Assembly: GCA_020056205.1 (NCBI GenBank)
Contig: JAGVIF010000529.1
Span: forward strand, 1 to 9,142
Source: Lentisphaeria bacterium
Lineage (GTDB): Bacteria; Verrucomicrobiota; Lentisphaeria; Victivallales; GWF2-50-93
DNA length: 9,142 nt
Reading direction: 5' to 3'
This document shows, in pieces, positions 5,007 through 9,142 of this stretch; within the stretch, counting starts at the first letter, position 1, and each line of letters starts with the position of its first letter. Position numbers and translations under genes: made by a program. The notes below the pieces were generated by a model. That model made no database searches, had not been told where the DNA came from, and saw nothing but the letters and a program-made list of their open reading frames with translations.

Positions 5007-6424
5007 TGAAAATTGCTCTCATATATCCAAACGTTTCCGTGTTGGAAAGATATGGAACGGATATAGGAGAAATAGGAGGCAGGCAGTCTCCCCTCGGAAT
5101 AATGTATCTCTCCGCATTTATGAAAAAATGCGGACACGATGTCATCCTCATTGACGCTTCATCAGAAAACCTTGAAGATGAAGACGTTATAAGAAAGATA
5201 AAATTATTTTCCCCTTCTCTTGCCGGCATATCAGCCACATCCGCCGCCTTGCGAAATTCGCAAAGATTGGCGGCGAAAATGAAAGAGACAATGGATGTCA
5301 AAACCGTTCTTGGCGGTCCGCATATAAGCTCAAACTCGGATGATTTCGGAAAATCGCAGAGCTTTGATTTCGCAATAAGCGGCGAAGGCGAAATCCCTCT
5401 CAAAAAACTTGTGGAAAAACTCGATAGCGGCAAATGTTTTGACAAAGTTCCGGGATTGCTTTGGAGGGACGCCGATGGCAATGCCGTGCAAAATCCGAGG
5501 GGCGAGACAATGGAACTTGATTCCGTTCCCTTCCCCGACAGAGAATCTTTGAAAGATATAAGAAAATACCGGCCTCCTATCGGCTCGTATATGCGCGAGC
5601 CTGTCCTTTCAATGATAACTTCAAGAGGATGTCCTTATGAATGCATATTTTGCGACAACGGCGTTTTCGGACGCAAGGTCAGATTTTTTTCACACGAATA
5701 TGTATTGAGAGAAATCGAATGTCTCATATCGAAATTCGGCGCCCGCGAGATAATGTTTGTTGACGACACTTTTCCGCTCGGCAAAAAAAGATTTGAGAAT
5801 ATTCTTGCCGGAATGATAGAGAATAAATTCAAAATCAAGTGGTCATGCATGGCAAACGCCAACGACCTTGATGAAAAAATACTGCCCCTGATGAAAGAGG
5901 CCGGCTGCTGGCAGATAGCGATAGGAATTGAGAGCGGAGACGATAATATTCTCAGAACAATAAAGAAAAAAGCATCAAGTTTTGAAATTGCGAAAATCGC
6001 AAATTCAGCCCACAAACTCGGAATATTCGTCAAAGGATTTTTTATGGTAGGACATCCGGGTGAAACGACGAAGACGCTTGAAAAGACAAGACGCTTTGCC
6101 CTGTCTCTTCCGCTAAGCGATGTAACCTGCACGATAGCAACGCCTGTCAAAGGCTCTCAGTTTTACAAAATGGCGTTGTCAGGGGAATACGGTTACTTTG
6201 ACTCGAAGGCGGAGGCGGCCAAATTCAGCTACTGGGAACCGGTTTTTGTTCCTGCCGGACTAAGCGCGGACGGGCTTTTTTCGGCTCAAAGAAAATTTCT
6301 GATCTCATTTTACGCGCGCCCTGTCATAATCTTCCGTCAACTGAAAAAAATAAAATCATTGAAAGTACTTTTCCGATTCCTGCGCTCTGCCCTGAAAATC
6401 GTGTTCGCGCGAAAAACAGAATAG
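5006..6424 (+). CDS. B12-binding-domain radical SAM protein
   Basis: The 472-residue protein has two parts. The N-terminal part (about 1-140) is a cobalamin-binding-like Rossmann domain: MKIALIYPNV, SPLGIMYLSAFMKKCGHDV at 28-46, LGGPH at 102-106 and ISGEGE at 124-129; the DxHxxG motif for base-off cobalamin is not visible, as in many of these proteins. The radical SAM core follows with RGCPYECIFCD (C209, C213, C216 for the 4Fe-4S cluster), FVDDTF at 251-256, GIESGDD at 307-313 and FFMVGHPGE at 345-353. A basic, hydrophobic tail (430-472) may touch the membrane. Such enzymes methylate or rearrange lipids, cofactors or natural products; the substrate here is unknown. The ATG at 5006 is chosen because it begins the first strand and overlaps the upstream stop; a TTG at 4970 would run back into hicB. 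No Shine-Dalgarno is seen, which fits coupling. The palindromic word occurs at 5249-5263 and 5988-6002. Confidence 0.9.
   Translation: MKIALIYPNVSVLERYGTDIGEIGGRQSPLGIMYLSAFMKKCGHDVILIDASSENLEDEDVIRKIKLFSPSLAGISATSAALRNSQRLAAKMKETMDVKTVLGGPHISSNSDDFGKSQSFDFAISGEGEIPLKKLVEKLDSGKCFDKVPGLLWRDADGNAVQNPRGETMELDSVPFPDRESLKDIRKYRPPIGSYMREPVLSMITSRGCPYECIFCDNGVFGRKVRFFSHEYVLREIECLISKFGAREIMFVDDTFPLGKKRFENILAGMIENKFKIKWSCMANANDLDEKILPLMKEAGCWQIAIGIESGDDNILRTIKKKASSFEIAKIANSAHKLGIFVKGFFMVGHPGETTKTLEKTRRFALSLPLSDVTCTIATPVKGSQFYKMALSGEYGYFDSKAEAAKFSYWEPVFVPAGLSADGLFSAQRKFLISFYARPVIIFRQLKKIKSLKVLFRFLRSALKIVFARKTE
5249..5263. repeat. Intragenic palindrome TTGCGAANTTCGCAA, perfect copy (in radical SAM gene)
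   Basis: TTGCGAAATTCGCAA is perfect. It is read as TTG CGA AAT TCG CAA (LRNSQ), a different frame from the aroA and coaB copies, so the protein sequence does not explain its conservation. Confidence 0.7.
5988..6002. repeat. Intragenic palindrome TTGCGAANTTCGCAA, 14/15 copy (in radical SAM gene)
   Basis: TTGCGAAAATCGCAA has one mismatch. It is read as AT TGC... in the third frame (codons GCG AAA ATC GCA, AKIA). Confidence 0.6.
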
Positions 6425-6465
6425 GGAGGATTGAAACAGCGGCTTCGCCCCGGAAATTAAAATCC

Positions 6466-6493
6466 TTGACAAAGCGCTCTCGTGTATTAAATT
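6466..6493 (+). promoter_or_regulatory. Sigma-70-type promoter candidate (TTGACA ... TAAATT)
   Basis: A perfect -35 box TTGACA (6466-6471) is followed, after 16 bases, by TAAATT (6488-6493), which matches four of six -10 positions. It lies in the gap after the radical SAM gene and just before the small ORF at 6517. It suggests that the small ORFs and the carbamoyltransferase form a transcription unit of their own. Confidence 0.5.
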
Positions 6494-6516
6494 GAAAAAA
6501 ATAATAAGGTGTTTGA

Positions 6517-6633
6517 ATGCATGCTGCAACAATAAAAAAAAATGTAAAATCAATGTTGAATGGGACAGTCCTCCATGTTTCCAAAGACTTTGCCGGGTCG
6601 CTTGGCGAGAAGGACTGGGAGGCTTGCGGGTGA
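6517..6633 (+). CDS. Small ORF, 38 codons, possible remnant of an antitoxin gene
   Basis: AAGG at 6506-6509 stands 7 bases before the ATG. The product begins MHAATIKKNVKSMLNG and ends with GSLGEKDWEACG. I do not recognise a domain. Its stop codon overlaps the GTG of the next small ORF (GTGA), which starts like a PIN toxin, so by position it is where a VapB/Phd-type antitoxin would be. At 38 residues it is shorter than most such antitoxins, so it may be an internally deleted copy. A promoter-like box 24 bases upstream and the good ribosome binding site make translation plausible. Confidence 0.4.
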   Translation: MHAATIKKNVKSMLNGTVLHVSKDFAGSLGEKDWEACG

Positions 6634-6689
6634 AGTATCTGCTTGACACGCACAGTGGAAATAAAATTGCCGAACAATTTCTAAAATGA
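6630..6689 (+). pseudogene. Possible vapC (PIN toxin) remnant, 19 codons, overlapping the carbamoyltransferase start
   Basis: The GTG start overlaps the upstream stop codon (GTGA), and the product opens VKYLLDTH. This is the typical first strand of a PIN-domain VapC toxin, with its first acidic metal ligand Asp. After the His the sequence leaves the PIN pattern (SGNKIAEQFLK) and stops. The stop overlaps the next gene's ATG (ATGA, 6686-6689). The layout copies that of a normal antitoxin-toxin pair, but the toxin body is missing. It could now act only as a coupling leader peptide. The eight-residue match is short. Confidence 0.45.
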
Positions 6690-8527
6690 ACATCATCGGC
6701 ATATCGGCATATTACCACGATTCGGCGGCGGCGCTTGTCCGCGACGGAGAGATAGTTGCGGCGGCTCAGGAGGAGCGTTTCACGAGAATCAAGCACGACT
6801 TTAATTTCCCTGTTAAAGCCATTGAATATTGTCTCAGGGAGGCCGGAATTGAAACGGGCGGGCTGGACTACGTGGTTTTCTATGACAAACCGCTTCAGAA
6901 ATTTGACCGCCTGCTTGAGACATACCTGACTTTTGCCCCGTCCGGGTTTGCCTCGTTCGCGCAGGCTATTCCTCTTTGGTTGAAACAGAAACTCTTCATG
7001 AAGAAGGATATTCGGAAAAAACTCGGCAAAAATTTCAAAGGGAAAATCGTTTTTCCGGACCATCACGAGTCGCATGCGGCGAGCGCATTTTTTCCATCTC
7101 CCTTTGATGAGGCCGCGATAATTACGATGGACGGAGTTGGTGAATGGGCGACCGCAAGCATAGGAAAAGGCGTCGGCAATAGAATCGAGATATTGAAAGA
7201 GATGCATTTTCCGCATTCTCTCGGGCTTTTATATTCGGCGTTCACATATTTTACCGGCTTCAAGGTGAATTCCGGCGAATATAAACTTATGGGCCTGGCG
7301 CCTTATGGAAAACCCGTCTACGCCGATCTCATCAAAGAAAAACTCGTGAAAATTTTCGATGACGGCTCTATCTGGATGGATATGAGTTATTTTAATTATT
7401 GTCAGGGACTTACGATGACAAATGCGAAATTCGCAAAACTCTTCGGCGGGCCGGCGCGGAATCCCGAGAGCGAAATCACTCAACGGGAAATGGACATCGC
7501 CGCCTCGATACAGGCTGTTACCGAAGAAGTTATGTTGAAGATTGCAAAATTCGCAAAAAAAATAACGGGAGCGAAAAATTTGTGCCTCGCCGGCGGAGTG
7601 GCGCTGAATTGTGTCGGCAACGGGAAAATTTTGAAAGAGAAAATTTTTGATAAAGTATGGATACAACCGGCGGCGGGCGATGCCGGAGGGGCGCTTGGCG
7701 CCGCGCTCTTTTTGTGGCATCAACTTCTCGGACGGAAAAGGCGGGCGGATCCGGGCGATTCCCAAAAAGGTTCTCTGCTCGGTCCAAGATTCAAAAATGA
7801 GGAGATAAAAAATTACTTGGACTCGCAAAAAGCCGCTTATCATCAGTTTTCCGATGACGAGATAGTGGAAAAAGTCGCGGACGGCATTGCCAAAGAAAAG
7901 GTGATCGGCTGGTTCTATGGAAGGATGGAATTTGGGCCGCGCGCGCTCGGCGCAAGAAGTATAATAGGCGATGCGAGAAGCGAAAAAATGCAGTCAGTGA
8001 TGAATTTAAAAATCAAATACCGCGAATCATTCCGTCCATTCGCGCCTTGTGTGCTAAGAGAAGATGTGAACGAATATTTCGACCTTGACGATGATTCTCC
8101 CTATATGCTTATCGTAGCGCCTGTCCTTGAAAAAAGACGCATTCCGCTTGCGGAAGATCAAAAAAAGATTATGCGGGACGATACCGATTTAAGGAAACGG
8201 GTGAACATTCCGAGATCAGAGATTCCGGCAATAACCCATATTGACTATTCGGCGAGAGTCCAAACCGTTGACGAGAAGAGACACGGGCGCTATTACAGGG
8301 TTATGAAAAAGTTCAAGGAGAAAACAGGGTGCGGAGTGATAATCAACACAAGTTTCAATATTCGCGGCGAGCCGATAGTCTGCTCGCCCGCCGACGCATA
8401 CAAGTGTTTCCTGAACACCGAGATGGATGTGCTGGTCCTTGAAGACATAATACTTTTCAAGGAGGAACAGCCTGTCCGCGACAAGGCCGCAGTCGAGGAA
8501 TATAAGAAACAATTCAGCTTGGATTAG
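6686..8527 (+). CDS. NodU/CmcH-family carbamoyltransferase
   Basis: These enzymes move the carbamoyl group of carbamoyl phosphate, through a carbamoyl-adenylate, to a hydroxyl on a nodulation factor, antibiotic or sugar. The 613-residue protein is full length. The N-terminal Kae1-like ASKHA domain shows MNIIGISAYYHDSAAALV at 1-18, QEERFTRIKHD at 28-38, the metal-binding DHHESHAA at 125-132 (H126 and H130), TMDGVGEW at 147-154, SGEYKLMGLAPYG at 196-208 and LAGGVALNC at 301-309. The C-terminal YrdC-like domain shows GRMEFGPRALGARSI at 412-426, RESFRPFAP at 446-454 and TSFNIRGEPIV at 555-565. All expected catalytic blocks are intact. The start overlaps the upstream mini-ORF by ATGA and no Shine-Dalgarno is seen, so translation is probably coupled. 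The acceptor is unknown. Relatives are often followed by small partner genes; here a repeat-flanked unit begins right after the stop. Palindromic words occur at 7422-7436 and 7542-7556. Confidence 0.95.
   Translation: MNIIGISAYYHDSAAALVRDGEIVAAAQEERFTRIKHDFNFPVKAIEYCLREAGIETGGLDYVVFYDKPLQKFDRLLETYLTFAPSGFASFAQAIPLWLKQKLFMKKDIRKKLGKNFKGKIVFPDHHESHAASAFFPSPFDEAAIITMDGVGEWATASIGKGVGNRIEILKEMHFPHSLGLLYSAFTYFTGFKVNSGEYKLMGLAPYGKPVYADLIKEKLVKIFDDGSIWMDMSYFNYCQGLTMTNAKFAKLFGGPARNPESEITQREMDIAASIQAVTEEVMLKIAKFAKKITGAKNLCLAGGVALNCVGNGKILKEKIFDKVWIQPAAGDAGGALGAALFLWHQLLGRKRRADPGDSQKGSLLGPRFKNEEIKNYLDSQKAAYHQFSDDEIVEKVADGIAKEKVIGWFYGRMEFGPRALGARSIIGDARSEKMQSVMNLKIKYRESFRPFAPCVLREDVNEYFDLDDDSPYMLIVAPVLEKRRIPLAEDQKKIMRDDTDLRKRVNIPRSEIPAITHIDYSARVQTVDEKRHGRYYRVMKKFKEKTGCGVIINTSFNIRGEPIVCSPADAYKCFLNTEMDVLVLEDIILFKEEQPVRDKAAVEEYKKQFSLD
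7422..7436. repeat. Intragenic palindrome TTGCGAANTTCGCAA, 14/15 copy (in carbamoyltransferase gene)
   Basis: ATGCGAAATTCGCAA differs only at the first base. Codons are GCG AAA TTC GCA (AKFA). Confidence 0.6.
7542..7556. repeat. Intragenic palindrome TTGCGAANTTCGCAA, 14/15 copy (in carbamoyltransferase gene)
   Basis: TTGCAAAATTCGCAA has a single G-to-A change. It is 120 bases from the previous copy and encodes AKFA in the same frame, so an internal protein repeat could partly explain this pair. Confidence 0.55.
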
Positions 8528-8554
8528 TCCACGAATTACACGAATTCACACGAA
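8528..8554 (-). repeat. Left inverted TTCGTG array
   Basis: On the minus strand this reads as three TTCGTG words with a 10-base step, closing with TTCGTGGA. It pairs with the array at the right end of the unit at 25 of 27 positions. Confidence 0.8.
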
Positions 8555-8594
8555 AAAACGGATAAATATTTTTTGATTTGGAAAACAAGAGGTC

Positions 8595-8969
8595 ATGGTA
8601 GATATATTGTACAAAAAGGAATCTTATGAAATAATAGGCGCTTGCCTGGAAGTCCACAAGGAACTCGGCAATGGATTTCTCGAGGCGGTTTATCAGGATG
8701 CATTGGAAATTGAATTTCAAAACAGGAATATTCCTTATTGCAGGGAAAAACAATTGACAATACTCTATAAAGGAAAGCCTCTTGATAAAACATATTCGCC
8801 AGATTTTATCTGCTATGACAAGATAATTGTTGAGACAAAGGCATTATCTGAATTGATGTCATGGCACGAGGCGCAAACAATGAACTATTTGAAATCTACG
8901 GGATATAAACTCGGGATTCTTGTCAATTTCGGTGAATCGTCTTTGCGTTACAAACGCTTAGCTTATTAA
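8595..8969 (+). CDS. GxxExxY family protein (PD-(D/E)XK nuclease-like)
   Basis: The 124-residue protein carries the name-giving motif as GFLEAVY (G27, E30, Y33) in [20 protein letters not shown], and the nuclease-like core D70 in SPDF, E80 and K82 in VETK, then the helix [15 protein letters not shown] (90-103) with its Gln, and GILVNFG at 107-113. This layout is that of the PDDEXK_3 / GxxExxY family, whose biochemical role is not established; the nuclease fold is predicted from the motif. Length is typical. The start is the ATG at 8595; GAGG lies only 2 bases before it, an unusually short spacing. Codon and base use are more AT-rich than in the carbamoyltransferase before it, which fits acquisition. 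The gene is enclosed by inverted TTCGTG arrays. Confidence 0.92.
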   Translation: MVDILYKKESYEIIGACLEVHKELGNGFLEAVYQDALEIEFQNRNIPYCREKQLTILYKGKPLDKTYSPDFICYDKIIVETKALSELMSWHEAQTMNYLKSTGYKLGILVNFGESSLRYKRLAY

Positions 8970-8970
8970 A

Positions 8971-9142
8971 AATTCGTGGAATTCGTGAATCATTCCCTTT
9001 AAAGAAATCAATTCGTGTTAATTCGTGAAATTCGTGGATCATTCCCTTTAAAGAAATCAATTCGTGTTAATTCGTGAAATTCGTGGATCATGATCAACCC
9101 CTTTAAAGAAATCAATTCGTGTTAATTCGTGAAATTCGTGGA
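8971..9142 (+). repeat. Tandem array of 49-55 bp units with TTCGTG words
   Basis: Units begin at 8971 (39 bp, one TTCGTG word missing), 9010 (49 bp), 9059 (55 bp, with 6 extra bases, ATGATCAACC in place of ATTC) and 9114 (partial, reaching the window end). A full unit has three TTCGTG words spaced 10 and 9 bases apart, closing with TTCGTGGA, then a spacer ending CCCTTTAAAGAAATC. The 10-base step matches the DNA helical turn. The exact duplication and the window ending right on a unit suggest that a contig border in the repeat is possible. Confidence 0.9.

Larger units (their letters stand above)
8528..9142 (+). mobile_element. Candidate repeat-bounded unit carrying a GxxExxY gene
   Basis: The left edge TCCACGAATTACACGAATTC... 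(8528-8554) is the reverse complement of the right edge at 9116-9142 at 25 of 27 positions. The gene between them is the only ORF of the unit. Inverted ends of 27 bp around a single nuclease-like gene resemble a small mobile or mobilisable element. No transposase is visible, and a target duplication cannot be tested because the window ends exactly at the right edge. The unit starts at the base after the carbamoyltransferase stop codon. Confidence 0.4.

Noticed and set aside
6643..6666. A second TTGACA box inside the VapC-like stub
   Set aside because: No -10 box lies at 15-19 bases, and TTGACA here is explained by the Leu-Asp codons.
6356..7216. A 286-residue minus-strand reading frame
   Set aside because: It lies opposite the radical SAM end and the carbamoyltransferase start, both clearly coding on the plus strand.
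8971..9142. CRISPR array
   Set aside because: The words between repeats are nearly identical, not unique spacers, and no cas gene is present.

Overview
The window looks like a piece of a moderate-GC, Gram-negative-type bacterial chromosome. Housekeeping genes sit beside accessory genes, and the spaces between genes hold many palindromes and dispersed repeats. I cannot name the species. A stand-alone CoaB, a RodZ-like membrane protein, a xylose-isomerase-like TIM-barrel protein, a NodU-type carbamoyltransferase and a GxxExxY gene with TTCGTG repeats together would fit an uncultured lineage of the Omnitrophota / PVC type, but that is inference from gene style only.

Left part (1-3500, all genes on the minus strand): a RodZ-like helix-turn-helix/transmembrane protein is followed 3 bases later by coaB (phosphopantothenate-cysteine ligase), probably one operon. 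A repeat-filled gap of 369 bases comes next, then aroA (EPSP synthase). The same 63-bp element (57/63 identical) lies in the same orientation just upstream of both the RodZ-like gene and aroA.

Middle part (3500-6430, plus strand): a monocistronic sugar-phosphate isomerase/epimerase-like gene is bracketed by perfect palindromes (3556-3588 and 4679-4705). Half of the second palindrome recurs at the left edge of the window, where it supplies the aroA stop codon. A HicB-like antitoxin gene follows. Its usual partner hicA seems to be reduced to a 9-codon ORF, which touches a B12-binding-type radical SAM gene through stop/start overlaps.

Right part (6430-9142, plus strand): behind a TTGACA promoter-like box lies a 38-codon ORF, then a 19-codon ORF that starts like a PIN/VapC toxin (VKYLLDTH). 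That ORF overlaps the start of a NodU/CmcH-family carbamoyltransferase by ATGA. Directly after the carbamoyltransferase stop codon begins a unit made of a GxxExxY (PD-(D/E)XK-like) gene between inverted arrays of about 10-bp TTCGTG words, with a 49-55 bp tandem repeat on its right side that runs to the end of the window.

The signal I find most unusual cuts across the annotation. A 15-bp palindrome, TTGCGAANTTCGCAA, occurs six times with at most one mismatch, always inside genes and in all three reading frames. This looks like a highly iterated, DNA-level word rather than protein conservation.
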